Assembly: GCA_028023455.1 (NCBI GenBank) | Contig: JAQFVV010006472.1 | Span: 638,501 to 702,500 of the forward strand | DNA from: Epiperipatus broadwayi | Taxonomy: Eukaryota > Onychophora > Udeonychophora > Euonychophora > Peripatidae | Reading direction: 5' to 3' | Length of the DNA stretch: 64,000 nucleotides | Shown: piece after piece, positions 50,647 to 63,742 of the stretch | Layout: each line of letters begins with the position of its first letter | Numbering within the stretch: the first letter of the stretch is position 1 | Translations under genes and position numbers: made by a program | The notes under the pieces: generated by a model | What the model saw: only the letters and a program-made list of their open reading frames with translations | What the model was told of the DNA's origin: nothing | Database searches by the model: none

Positions 50647-51292
50647 TATCAGTAAACTCCCTTAAAAAAACAAAAACATTAAAAAAAAAGAATTTACTTA
50701 GTGTTAGTAATTATGCTACACAAATTGATTATATATGAAAATTTCAAAAGGACAAAATTTTTTTTTAAAAGACAAAACAGTAATTACACACAAATATAAT
50801 GATAAAAAAATGTTGACTGTTGATTCATTACTACCAGCTAAATTTCTGCCCCATCCCAAATTTCTTTTCTTCTACTTTTAACTATTACTTATGCAAGTTG
50901 AATGATTAGATTTTAAATAAGACTTTTTTTAAAAAAAAAAAAAATAAAATTATGATTTATATTAATTAATTACATTTTATTTATTACTTTTTATTCCTCG
51001 AATTTATCTTCACATATGCACAATTTTTCTTACTGGCAGTACCTTTAAAATAAAATTCAACCTATAACTTTACATTAATACAAAAAATATATTTATACTC
51101 ATTTTTGAAAAAATATTACAGACATGATTTATTTTCAAAAGTACTCATGGTTTATTAAACATCTGGCTATAACTTTATGTTAGTACAAAAATGTATTTAT
51201 TTCAGAAAAAAAATGTTACTGGCATGATTCACTTTTAAAATTCTCAGGGCACTCATGGTTTATTAAAGATCAGCCCAAGTTGGGTAGCCAGT
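50647..51292 (-). other. Element 3 interior, non-coding, with a 110-120 bp tandem leader repeat
   Basis: No reading frame or gag trace was seen. Two tandem units lie next to the 5' LTR: TATAACTTTA...ACTCATGGTTTATTAAA occurs from about 51063 to 51160 and again from about 51168 to 51267. Confidence 0.65.
51271..51290 (-). promoter_or_regulatory. Element 3 primer-binding site, tRNA-Lys-like
   Basis: The minus strand reads TGGCTACCCAACTTGGGCTG, two bases from the 5' LTR. It resembles TGGCGCCCAACGTGGGGCT with small changes. Confidence 0.55.
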
Positions 51293-53380
51293 TATAACAA
51301 TCCAAAAGAAAATGGAGATCGAATCCATGATGTCTGCACTACAGGGCACCATCTAGGCATTTGAGCCTAGAAAAAATTTATAAAGTAGGCAGATACGCGC
51401 TGTTAAGATTCCACTTTATTTAAGTATTTAGACCGTTAGCCCAAAGTCACTAGCTCATGGAGATGCAGAGATAAGAAATAATTTATTTAGTTTGTATATA
51501 TAAAAAAAATAAGAGCCACTGCCAGTAAATAACAATCAAACATTTATTTACGCACATATAAATTTCGAATCATTTTAAATTTTGAGGAATAGATTTAACA
51601 TTTAGATTTTTATATTAACTTTTAATTTTACATTTAAATAGATTGCAGTGAGTTTAATATTTTATTTAGAGGGTTGAGTATAAATAAACTACATAGGTCT
51701 GCATTTGAAAAGAAAATATTTTTCCCTTATTTAACCTTAGGCCAAAAGTTCGCGGTCAAACTGGCATCAGTCCATCTGATACATTTATGTATTCAATGTA
51801 GCATGAAAATACAACAGCACAATATATACTATACTGTCAGGAATGGACATCTGAACAGTATAGTTAGATAAGACATTGACTCTTGACCAATACAGGAATG
51901 TTACATCTGTATGGCAAGAAGAACAATAAAATAAAAACTCCACAGGAAGGGACAGCAGTCCTTTTTGCCGACTTACAATCCCATCCATAGGCAAAAGGGT
52001 TTGTGCAGTGTATACAGTGATTCTGCACATGGTGAAACTCATACTACATCTACTAATTACACAAATATATCCAATCCATTGATCTAATTCAACTATGAAA
52101 CGAATAACCTAAGATTATCCTCCCTTAATATAACTTTACAAAACTATATAGCCATTTATGCCTGACTTAAATTTAACATTTAGATACATTCACACAGATG
52201 AATTTTATAAAATTTGTTTTCTAATGTTGAGTATAGATCAGCTGCATAGATTCCATGGCCAAAAACATTCCAAAATAAACATAACCAATCAAAATACAAA
52301 ATCATCGATAACGTCAATTGCAGAGAGAATACAAGAAACCCAATAGCATTCATCATAAGATGCCACAGTGACATCGATGACCTATATATTCTAATTGAAC
52401 ATGAAAACCACAACATAATTAATCACTAATGAATCCATGCAACATCCATACCCAACTTAAATTTCATCATTTAAAATTTAAACAATAAATATTAATACAA
52501 ATAAAAATAATAAAATGGAAATGATTTTTTTTTAGCAAACAAATATGTGAAAATTAAACATTTATAATTAATTTGAAACATACGTCAGAGAAAAGTTCTT
52601 TTTTTTAAAATTTAGATTAACTGATCAAATCTTTAAAGTTTTTAATTACTTCAGATTTTAAAATTGTTCCGTTCAATTGCTTATGGTAGAAGAGTCCAGG
52701 TTCCTGTTGGCAATTCCCATGAAGACTTTCATGGAAAACCCATCTGATATTCTGGAGGTAGCATTAGCTGGTTCCATTCTGGTATCACAGTCTTTTCATT
52801 TTTAAAATAAGTGAGAGAGGACGACAAGTGCGTCTTATCGTTCATCTCACCAAAACAAGTTGGAAAAACCTTCAGGAACTCAATATTTTTCTTTTTATAG
52901 TAAATCTCCAGATTGAACAAACAAAGATGTCACTAATCCAAATTTTTGTTAATGTCCGAGAGGCTTGGTGCTTCCATTGGTCAAGCTAAATTCTCTTTAT
53001 TCTCTTATCTAATTTTCATCTGACTTTTTAATTACACAAGAGCCCCAAGGCTAGCTTGCTTTTCAATTAATAAACAATCATTTCCATTTACAGATTACAG
53101 GAATTAACTAATACCTGTTTTTATTTTTACTTACAGTATTTCTTTATTAAAATATTTTTATATTTAAATCTTGTATTTTTTTATAAAAAAGTACGTTCAA
53201 ATACTTTTTTTTATTTATAAAAAAAAAATATTTTTAAAGTTTTGCATCCATGTGAATATATATACGTTTAACAAACATTTTAATTTTAGCATTTAGTTTT
53301 TTTAATACATTTATTTTTATTTGCGAACTTAAAATTTTTTATTTCAACTTAATGTAACAGCATATTTATATATCGTTACA
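51293..53380 (-). repeat. Element 3, 5' LTR
   Basis: This is the 2088-bp right copy, without the MITE. Short frames shared with the other copy (for example near 51785 and 52180, minus strand) carry no recognisable domain and stops differ. Confidence 0.82.
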
Positions 53381-53384
53381 ATAC

Positions 53385-54570
53385 ATACAGAATATAATTT
53401 TTAATTTTTTCAGATATATAATTGTATTTTTTAATATTATGTTATTTCTAAAAAGCACTTATTATAATATTTACATTTTTCTATTTTATTATCAATTATT
53501 ATTTTTTCCTTTGTTAAAATCATTAAATTTTATTTTAACCTATTTAACATTTGTTTCTTTTTTGTTTTACTTTTTATTTGTTAACTCTAACAAAATTGCA
53601 CACAATTCTGGCATTGTAAAAATAAATCATAGCAAAATTAAGCTGATTTAAGTTAATTTCATTTATTTTTACTTCAAATAGTTTGTCCACATATATTTCA
53701 AATGAAACTTTAAAATGATTTGGATAGAATCATTATGTTATACATCTTTATCTGTATTGATATTTTTTAAGTTGAAACATAATTTATTAATTTATGCATT
53801 TTGATAAATATTCTTCAGAATTTGAAGATAAACCTTTTTACACATGATGTTCTGAAGTCTTAAATGTAATAAAATTATGTGTATAATCAAATCTATTTGC
53901 AGTTTATAAATTCTACCTACAATAGCAATTCATTCAATTTTATATTTTCTAGAGATTTTTTTATTACTTAGACGCCATCTACTGTGATACAATCTTTTTG
54001 AATCAAATTTGTAATTTTTGTTGTTTGACTTATAATTTTTTTGTTCTCAGTTTATAATAACCTAAACGGATATTTTATATATTACTGATTTTTTATAAGT
54101 ATGTAATTTCTAAAACATCCTTTGTAATTGTTTTTTAAATAACAATAATGCAAATTATTGAACAGATCATACATTAAAATATTTCAAAGTTAAAATGATA
54201 GTTTAATTAAAAATTAGATTTTATTCCAATCATATTTCCAAAAAAAACTTGATAATTGCTCTTTTAAAAAGAATTACTATTCATATTATTTTTTAATAGC
54301 TAAATAACACTAAAATTTCTAATTTCAACTTTATGTTAGTAAGTCATATTGAATTCTTTTAATAAGAACTGGATTATTGATATAAACAAACATATTCTTG
54401 GATTCACTAAAAAAAAAAACCTTGACTGATTCCGATTACAATAAAGTATGTGGCATTTACTAAATCAATATAGGAATTTAAAGAAAAAAGTTCAATGATT
54501 GACAAAAATATTTTAAAATGATTGAAATATAAGCGTAGTTTATATACTGGGAGTTCAATTGTAATTATAA
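53385..54570. other. AT-rich stretch with nothing recognised
   Basis: No supported feature was seen. Confidence 0.45.
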
Positions 54571-54574
54571 GGGA

Positions 54575-54725
54575 TTTGAAAACAGACTTTTAAGCTCCCT
54601 TCAGCAATCCACCCTTTTTCAACCAACAGAGACACATGTATGTGGTCATGTGTATTAATTGTATGAAACAGAATGGATGGCTAAAGGGAGTTTGAAAGTT
54701 TGTATTTAAATTCCTTATAATTAAA
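54575..54725. repeat. Small foldback of about 150 bp
   Basis: AGACTTTTAAGCTCCCTTCAGC near 54590 is inverted as GCTAAAGGGAGTTTGAAAGTTT near 54680. The outer text resembles the ends of foldback family X. Confidence 0.5.
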
Positions 54726-55029
54726 ATGATTGGTGAATTAAAAATGTAAAGAGATATAAATATTCATTGATCACTATCACTTTAGATCATTTTTGATTCA
54801 TTGAAAGTAACATCTGTAGATCAGAAAAACAGTGTCACTTCTATTAAATCCACCAATAGCACTATATTTTATGATAAAAATAATATGAAAAAAAAACAAA
54901 GAAATATTTTGATTAAGTTTTGATTATTGATATAATAATTGAGATGATGAGTTTTAATAATGTATCCATTTTTCTTTTTATTTAGATTTGGGCAAGATAA
55001 ACACTTTATTTAAGTTAAAATAATTCTTT

Positions 55030-56600
55030 GTAATTTTAGTAACAAAGGGATTGTAGATCCTAATAAGAAATCTGGAGAAGTTTTTAAAAAACATGGCAGT
55101 CTTACACATTGAAGTTTTTTAAAATATAGAGACTCCTACTACCTGATCTTATGGATGCTTATATTATTCCAATTATGAAATAGACAAGATTATAAAAATT
55201 ATTGCAGAATGTAATTGTTATTCACTATAACAAAGATATTTTCTAGGATTTTATCGAATATGTTGTTTCCAGTCATAGGTAAATGATTACCAGATATTTA
55301 ATGAGGTTTTGTTGCCAAGAAAATGTTTGAAAGAATCGCTAATAAAAGAATTAATTATACTGTTTTTATTAAATTGATCAATGCATTTAACTCAATTAAT
55401 TGAATGGGATTGTGGCATTTGTTTCCATGCCAAAATTTGTTTGTATTGGAATGAGAAAACATGAGGCACTTGAAATGAAAATTGGTGTTAAATAGTGATA
55501 TATACTATTTTAAACTTTATTTTAATTTTTATGTAGTGTTCTTCAGAACTGTTTATGGCTGACTTAATACAGTATGGCTCAACATGTGATACAGATTCAA
55601 TTTTTAAAAATCTGTTAAAAAAAAAAACAAGAATTTCAACATTTTGGCTTCTGGATTTACAATATGTTGATGACTGCTGTACTTTTACCAATTCAAATGA
55701 TAATCTATGGAATATACTTAATATTTTGAATGCAACATAGGGTTTTGTTTAATGCTTAATGTTTAAAAAAATCATATTCTATGTCAGTCACTAATGGAAT
55801 GAAAATCTACAGCAATTTTTAGCTTGGATGATTATCAATTGGAGAATGTAAGCCACTTTAAAGATCTTGGTAGCTTTTTCAGTAAAAAGACAGATGTGAA
55901 AATTAAAATGTGTCTACTGCTTTTAGAAAATTGAAAGATAATGTATTTTGTAGCTATATGTATATTGAGATGTTATTTTATCTAATTTATTCTAAGGCTG
56001 GGAATTTTGGAACCCTTAAAAACATAACATAAAAGCTTTTTTTTTCCATTTAAAGAGATTCTATAATATTCTAAAACTGCAATGATAATAACATACAAGC
56101 ACTTACAATGTTATTCAAATTTCCAGATGTGATAATATATGCTATTGCAAAGTCATATTTTTATTGGATTGGCCAAATGAATTTCATGGACAATACAAGA
56201 CTTACTAACAAAAATATTTCATACAAAAAATAGGAGGCACAAATCTTATGTATATTTTAACTATTATCACGTGAAGACAATTTAAAAAAAAGTGCAATAT
56301 TGATTGGTTTTAATTAGAAAAATATACCTGAGGATAGAATGTAAAAGAATTCTGCAATCTTTCAAAAAGAAAACTTTGCTTCAACGAAATTAAAAAACAG
56401 TATAGTATTACAAAATATCAAATTAACAGAATATTCTGTATTGTTTAGTTTATATGATCCACATGAAATCCATCTCTATTAATTTTTTTTGTCTATTTTT
56501 TTTTCTCATTCTTGGAGTTGGAATGAACCTACTCATTTGTGAGTGGCTGTAGATGATAATGACATTTTATATTATTATTATTATTTTTAACTACATGATG
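55030..56600 (+). mobile_element. Non-LTR retrotransposon remnant with a YVDD reverse transcriptase box
   Basis: Translations in shifting frames follow the order of a LINE reverse transcriptase. A KIFSRILSNMLFPVI block lies near 55230, followed by an FIKLINAFNSIN segment near 55365. LQYVDDCCTF, the catalytic box, lies at about 55655-55685. A thumb block, ENVSHFKDLGSFFS, lies near 55845, and a C-terminal YWIGQM segment near 56165. The 3' end carries GATGATAATGACATT followed by a short TTA run at about 56540-56590. Many stops break it. The type differs from the RTE copies and resembles LINEs with a YADD and YLGS pair. I do not assign a clade. Confidence 0.65.
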
Positions 56601-57340
56601 TTTAGTTTTGTCTCCATTTTCTGTATTTCTCCACTATTTTTTTCATAATAACTACAAATATTTTATATTCACAATTAGTTGATCTTCTTTTGTTTTAATC
56701 ATTTTAATGTATGTTTTTCTTTTAAATTATAACTTTATTTTAAAATAAAAATTATATTTTTTTAAATAGTTATGTACATATTAAAATAATTTATATTCAT
56801 AAAATATTTCATAAAGCTAAAAAAATTAAGATATTACATAATAAATGAACAAACTACAATTTTTTGAAAATAATTGGAAAATCTACCAAACAAAGCATCA
56901 CATAAATCTTATTAGATTACTTTCAACATTTATATTAAAAGTGGTAAATTCACTGTATAAGTCTCACCCTTTCAGCAACAAAATCAGAATATGGTAGGAT
57001 TACTTCCAAACTTCAAGATTACTTTTTGGTAATATATTTACTCTTAGCATATTACTGGAGTCACACCTATTGCCAAACCTACATAGCCAAACAAATTAGC
57101 TAGTTTGGATTCAATTTGATTTCTTAGATAATATAAAAAAGAAATTGCTGGATATGTGGTGATGATGTATAACAATCCTTTATTGATTATAGCTAATTGT
57201 CAGAAATTTGAAAATGGTAATACTATCTAATGTCATTAATTATACGGTTCTATAATAAAAACAATCCTATATTAAAACAAATAGATTGGATTCTTGTTTT
57301 TAATGCAAAAAAACTAAATTGATATTCAGAATGATTCTAA
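56601..57340. other. AT-rich stretch with nothing recognised
   Basis: No supported feature was seen. Confidence 0.4.
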
Positions 57341-57344
57341 CAAT

Positions 57345-57440
57345 ATGAGATGGCACTGAGAGTAGTGGGTCATGTGAAAGCCTGAGTTCGAATCCTGCAT
57401 ATATTACATATATAAATGCGGGTTTAAGCCTGACAATGTA
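57345..57440. repeat. Foldback family X, terminal fragment with box-B-like motif
   Basis: GAGTAGTGGGTCATGTGAAAG, then GAGTTCGAATCCTGC, then CATATATTACATATA, and GTTTAAGCCTG occur in the same order as at 13404-13515. GAGTTCGAATCC is very close to a Pol III box B (GGTTCGANTCC), which suggests a tRNA-related origin for the family ends. Confidence 0.6.
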
Positions 57441-58449
57441 TTAATAAAGATAATTGTAAGTTGATTATAGACGTTATTACTTATTTAATAATTAATAATA
57501 TAGAGATTTATAAATATGTAATATTGTGGAAGGAAATTACTCTTCACGCATGTGCTATAAAACTGAAATATACACTTCTTATCCGTATATGTTTTTAAAG
57601 TATAGGTATTCCACCTATGCTTAGAGATTATTCTTTAAATAAATCATCATTTATGAACTGTGCCTGAATTAGGCTTGAACTGAATATGAACCTGATTTTT
57701 AAATCAGCATATTATTTTAATAAGTTCAGACTAGTTTTTCAGTTTTAAACATGAGCGACTCAAACCCTCATTGCCTTAGAAATTGTTTGGCATAGTCAGA
57801 AATCCCTTCCCGTTTATTATTTATTATGATAACTGGAATATATTTAAAATAAATTTTTCAATTATATTTGCTAACAAATTTTATTAATTTATATTGCTTA
57901 TTATGTTGATCAAATAAGCAAAAAAATGATATAAATAATATTCATAAACTTAATATCATTCTGTAGGAACAATAAATTCTCTGCTAAAATGCAAATTGAT
58001 ACAACTTGTCATCTTTGTTTAATTGTCATTTATACTAGATTGCTGTTAAAGGCTATCTTTTCAAACAATTTATTTTAGATTCTTACTATCTATATCTATA
58101 GTCATGAACTTTAATTACTCTATTTACCTTGTTAAAAGCATTTAAACAAAACATGTATTTTTTATTAACTATTCAACATGGATAGAAGAGAACTTGAACA
58201 TTAAATTATTTATCTGAAGTATCTTCTTTTTTTTAATTAAAAGAATTCAACCATTTGTTTTTGTTTTACTGTATTGTTTACAAACAGAGACTAAATCAAA
58301 ATTCTAATACAATTACAGTAAAGTAAATATAATGTACTTTTCTACTTTATTAATTATATATGTAGTTTTCCAACAACAATAACATCAATAAAAAAAAACA
58401 ATCTAAACTTGAATTATTTACACTTTTTTATTTCTTGCTAATTTCTAAA
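57441..58449. other. AT-rich stretch with nothing recognised
   Basis: No supported feature was seen. Confidence 0.4.
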
Positions 58450-58765
58450 ATAAAATATGTCATCATCATTATTTTTAGTTATTATCAATCCATCACATGA
58501 TGGTCTCTCCAAGTTTAATCCAGCTTCTCTAATCCCCAGACTCGTCTTACTACAACTTACTAGCAAATTATTTTATTTGTTTCTTTTTATGACTTTTATA
58601 ATCACTTAAGATTCACTTTAAAACTTCAACTGTTTATCTATTATTACTTCTTTTAGCATATGTCTAGTCCAGCTCTATTTTATTGCATTAACTGATTCAA
58701 TAATGTGTGTTTATTTGTTTGTTCTCTCATCCATCTATTTCCTTTTTCAATCATCTCTTTTTACT
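58450..58765 (-). mobile_element. RTE-like LINE 3'-end fragment
   Basis: Read on the minus strand it parallels 59120-59420: AGAGAACAAACA, then a GGACTAGACATATGCTA block (compare GGCTGGACATATTGCTA), then ACTTGGAGAGACCATCATGTG (shortened) and GTGGATTGATAAT-like tail ending near 58455. It is decayed and inverted relative to the plus-strand fragment 300 bp away. Confidence 0.6.
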
Positions 58766-58847
58766 ACTTATATTTTATTGAAATGAACAATTTATTATTA
58801 ATTTCAATAAATAAATAAATAATATTTTTTCTTTTATGCAAAATACT

Positions 58848-58924
58848 CTCTGTAGTTTAGCACAATTGATAAAGTGTCTGACTTGCAATTGGAAGATCCC
58901 AGGATTGATTCTGGCACTCACAGA
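58848..58924 (+). repeat. tRNA-like SINE head
   Basis: The segment folds roughly as a tRNA, with TCTGT and ACAGA as acceptor ends. A box A-like TAGCACAATTGA starts at 58858, an anticodon-loop-like ACTTGCAAT lies near 58881, and a box B-like GGATTGATTCT at 58902-58912. The text TAGCACAATTG...GACTTGCAATTGGAAG is typical of tRNA-derived SINE promoters. It is too diverged to be a working tRNA. Confidence 0.65.
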
Positions 58925-59012
58925 TCTGGTGCTTCATCTGTAAAGCCATATATATATATATATATATATATAGAAGAGAAATACAGAGACTTCAGATCTG
59001 GTATTTCATCTG

Positions 59013-59049
<37 letters not shown>

Positions 59050-59063
59050 GAGAAATACAGAGA
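58922..59063 (+). repeat. Tandem duplication with internal (AT)n
   Basis: Two units of about 70 bp each contain AGATCTGGT, TTCATCTGTAAA, an (AT)n run and GAAGAGAAATACAGAGACTTC. The second unit runs into the RTE coding fragment, so the duplicated part includes LINE sequence. Confidence 0.75.
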
Positions 59064-59418
59064 CTTCAGACCACTCAAAGAAGTATGGAGAGATGTATGT
59101 TGGGAGTAACAAGAAGAGATCAAAAACACAATGTATGGGTAAGAGAACAAACAGGTGTTACTGACCTCATTGAAAAAATTAAAAAACTGAAGGTGGGCTG
59201 GACATATTGCTAGAAGACATGATAATAGATGGACAATTGAAATTTTAAACTGGATTCCAAGAGATTGTAAAAGACCCAGAAAGAGATCACATGTGAGATG
59301 GATGGATGAAATAAGAAAGTGTGCAGGGGTGATGTGGAGAAGAGAAGCTAAAGATTGAAGAAGATGGATTACACTTGGAGAGCCCTTCATCCTGCAGTGG
59401 ATTGATAATGGTTGATAA

Positions 59419-59424
<6 letters not shown>
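59048..59424 (+). mobile_element. RTE-like LINE C-terminal coding fragment and 3' tail
   Basis: The translation reads REIQRLQTTQRSMERCMLGV and TRRDQKHNVWVREQTGVTDL, and after one frameshift near 59193 WAGHIARRHDNRWTIEILNW, ending in ITLGEPFILQWIDNG. This is the typical C-terminal block of RTE-type ORF2 (ML.G...RD, then WAGH, then W). The 3' end repeats TTGATAATG, the short tail style of RTE elements. It is better preserved than the copy at 2785. Confidence 0.8.
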
Positions 59425-59465
<41 letters not shown>

Positions 59466-59520
59466 TAAATTATTGTTTATATATATATATATATATATAT
59501 AAACAATAATTTAACTTTAA
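59423..59520. repeat. (AT)n microsatellite and a perfect AT hairpin
   Basis: An (AT)n run to 59460 is followed by AAAGTTAAATTATTGTTTAT (59461-59480), exactly inverted at 59499-59518 with (AT)n between. It resembles the hairpin at 26931. Confidence 0.9.
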
Positions 59521-59668
59521 TATATATTATGCAATATTAAAAAATTATTTTATTGACTTCTTTTAATTATAATATTGACCACTGAAATTGCAGTTTTTTT
59601 TTTTTGCACATCCATTTTTTTTAAAAATATATGTTTTCACAAGCAAATTTATGAGTTACAGATATCAC

Positions 59669-62390
59669 ATGCAAATATTCTCAGTATTTATTCATTTTGA
59701 TTCCCTTGATATTTATATCCAATATTACTTATGGATCACAATTCACCACTTTCTTTATTCTGCTATGATTATGATACTTGGTTATATCAAAAATACTTAG
59801 CAGCAATAAATAGTTCTTTTTATAGTTGTAACCTGTTTTGCTGTTGAATGTTGTAACACTTATATTTCATTACATTATCAAAATTCTATTGGTGATGGTA
59901 TTTAGAATTATGTTTCATTTTATTTTTTCAAATCAGTAATGGAACAAAGATAGAAGATATTGCACTATGCTCAACATCTGTATCAATCTAACAAAAAACC
60001 AAGAACATCTTGCTTTTCATAAAGATTGTTTCCAATTTAATGTCTTTCCTGATTGCTGCAATATCAAAATTTAAAGGCCTATTTTTCAACATGATATTAT
60101 TATTATTATGGTCAACATTACTGTCCTAAAATTGATTATAAAAAAGTCTTTCTAGCATGTACAAAGCTGATAAAAGAAGAATAGGTCATATGGATTTTTA
60201 CTTTCCTCCCTGCATCCATTGTTACAAAGAACAATAATGTAGCATCTGGCATGAAGAAGAAATTTAATTTTTTGGCTGGAAACAAAAGCATGTATGTTTT
60301 GATTTTAATCTCTCCCAAAACTGGGTCAACTCTCAACTTTAAATTCCCCACAATGCTGCCAAAATTTTAAACTACAGTTCTATATTTATTGGACGTGACT
60401 GGTGCTTACCTGAAATGGAAATTATTTTTGATTCAATTTTAAATTTAAACCAATCCTGAAAAAGATATGTTTATTGAGAAAACTTCCAACATTCTAAAAA
60501 ACCTCCCCAACATTTTAATAACCAATGGCAATGTAGCATCTATTACACTAGTTAGTTTATTATCCAGAATAACTTGGTGCCTCAAGGAATACAAAGGTCA
60601 CAGACTGGTCATATTAAACTGCAAAGAGTGTGACTGCAATATCAATCACCAACTAAACATGCTTCATTTTATGAGATTCATAATTATAACCTGAAAACAA
60701 GAAAGTATCATTTCATGTCTTTTATTTTAAGAAAACACCATGACAAAGCACTTTCTGGCCAAGATTACTTTAGAATATATTGTTCAGCCACTGTCAGCTC
60801 TCAAATGTTCTTGAACATCAAACTACATAAGGACAATTGTATTCTTATCAATTATGGAAGATTCTCTATTACCATATTGCTAAACTCATTGCTTCATACT
60901 AATTAACAGCCTTGGATTCAGAGTATACATCTTGAAATCCTCATATCACTTTGTTGAAAAAATCCATAATGTTTCAATTGACCATAACTCCAAAATCGCA
61001 TCTTCTGGTGTTAAAGAGCTATACAGCTCTGTCTCTCAGACTCAATCTATTATCATCATTGAAATATTATTACATCAAGAGAATTATAATATTCACAAAC
61101 CTGGAATTGAATCTGGGGTGAAATCATCATATTTATCAATCACAAAACCTTTTAAATAAACCATGGTTGGCTCATGGAGTTTCCTTTTTATGGAATAGTG
61201 GGTAGGATCTATGTTTTCAAGTTTTAATGTTTGATTACCCCTGGAGTTGCATGTCATCCCAACACATAATTATAGTTTAGATATGTTGATGACACCTTCA
61301 TATGTGCTAACAATGATACTATTCACCAAGTACACTCTAAGTTAACATCTTCAACATCTTTCACATGGACTATAGAACATGAAGATGAATATCATCATAA
61401 TTTAAAGTTTCTTGATTTGGATATTACAAGACAGATCAACTTCTTGGATTGCAGAATGGTTTGAAAATCTTTCAGCATCAGAGGCACTAGACATTCAAAC
61501 TATAACACTCTCCATGTTCATATATTTGCAGGCCTAAAAAGCTTCCTTCATAGAAACTTTAAATTCTGCAAATTTGAGGCTGATTGAAAACAAAACATTG
61601 AATTATTCATTAGTGACCTTGTCAATGTCAAATACAATCTCAAACCCATTCACACTATTAGCACTAACTTTTATTATAAATTCTCTCACCCCACACTTGA
61701 TCCCCCAATGACAAATAAATGGTCCAGTCTTCTCTACATTTGATCACAAATAGGTTAAAAACATATGCTTTAATAAATACAATATTTATTTTTGATCATC
61801 TCCTTTTAACAAATTGCTAAATAACTCTAAGGAAAAATTCATCAAACAGGCTTCTTATCAAATCATTTATAATATTAACTGCTACAACCCCTCCTGAGTG
61901 AAAGAATATTACAGGTAAACCTATATCAACTTGTCTATGAGACCTGCTTAACATAGTTATATGTACAAAATTGCTGAGAATAGCACTAACTACTCTTCCT
62001 AGACCATGAGCTGAACTCTGGACATTGCTTCAATCTTTCCAGAAACAATGTTATTCCTTCAGAATACAATCATAGAATGAGAAAAATTAAGAAGACTTTA
62101 TCAATACCAGGATTGTTAGCACCATTAATAAAATAAATACAAAACCCCACTCCCTAAGAAATAGCTTCTATAGACCCTCCCTTCTCATTAACATGCAAAT
62201 TTTTTCAGTATTTATTCATTTTAATTCTTTTGATATTTATATTTGACATTACCTATGAATCACAATTCCCCACTTTCTTTATTTGGCTATGATTATGATA
62301 CTTGGTACTTAGCATCAATAAATCTTTCTTTTTATAGTCATAATCTGTTTTATTATTAAATGTTGTAACATTTACCTTTCATTAAATATC
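59669..62390 (+). mobile_element. Penelope-like element with two pseudo-LTRs, decayed
   Basis: A direct repeat of about 200 bp lies at 59669-59880 and 62193-62390 (shared CAGTATTTATTCATTTT, CACTTTCTTTATT, GCTATGATTATGATACTTGG). This flanks one coding region, the head-to-tail pattern of Penelope-like elements. The coding part is plus-strand with frequent stops. Near 61279 it reads RYVDDTFICAN, followed by FTWTIEHEDE near 61357 and LKFLDLDI near 61402, the spacing and wording of a Penelope-type reverse transcriptase. Near 61860-62110 is a degraded GIY-YIG endonuclease region, with a YINLS segment and an HELNSGH-like segment. In this group the reverse transcriptase copies RNA at nicked targets. 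Nothing suggests it is active. Confidence 0.78.
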
Positions 62391-62395
62391 AAGAA

Positions 62396-63503
<1,108 letters not shown>

Positions 63504-63508
63504 GTTTT

Positions 63509-63588
63509 TTTGTTTTGTTTTCTTTATTGTGTATTTCTGTTAAAGTGTTTTTTTTTGTTTTCTTTATTGTGTATTTCTGTTAAAGTGT
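63509..63588. repeat. 40-bp tandem duplication
   Basis: GTTTTCTTTATTGTGTATTT (and the following CTGTTAAAGTGT) occurs twice with a 40-base period, directly after the (GTT)n run. Confidence 0.85.
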
Positions 63589-63627
63589 AAACGTTGAAAT
63601 GCACATAATAAATGGATATTTAATTGA

Positions 63628-63742
<115 letters not shown>

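Larger units (their letters stand above)
47788..53380 (-). mobile_element. LTR element 3: non-coding LTR retrotransposon
   Basis: Two direct copies of a 2.1-kb sequence lie at 47788-50646 (2859 bp, including a 749-bp insertion) and 51293-53380 (2088 bp). ATAC flanks the pair (47784-47787 and 53381-53384), a 4-bp target duplication. The 646-bp interior has no reading frame. A tRNA-Lys-like primer site on the minus strand lies two bases inside the right copy, which sets the orientation. The LTR copies differ more than those of elements 1 and 2, so this insertion is older. It fits the class of noncoding LTR derivatives that need proteins from a partner. Confidence 0.82.

Noticed and set aside
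47788-53380. Simple segmental duplication of 2.1 kb
   Set aside because: The 4-bp ATAC flanks, the primer site at the edge of one copy and the orientation rules fit paired LTRs better.
58848-58924. Functional tRNA gene
   Set aside because: Stems are mismatched and box B is degraded; a SINE head explains it better.
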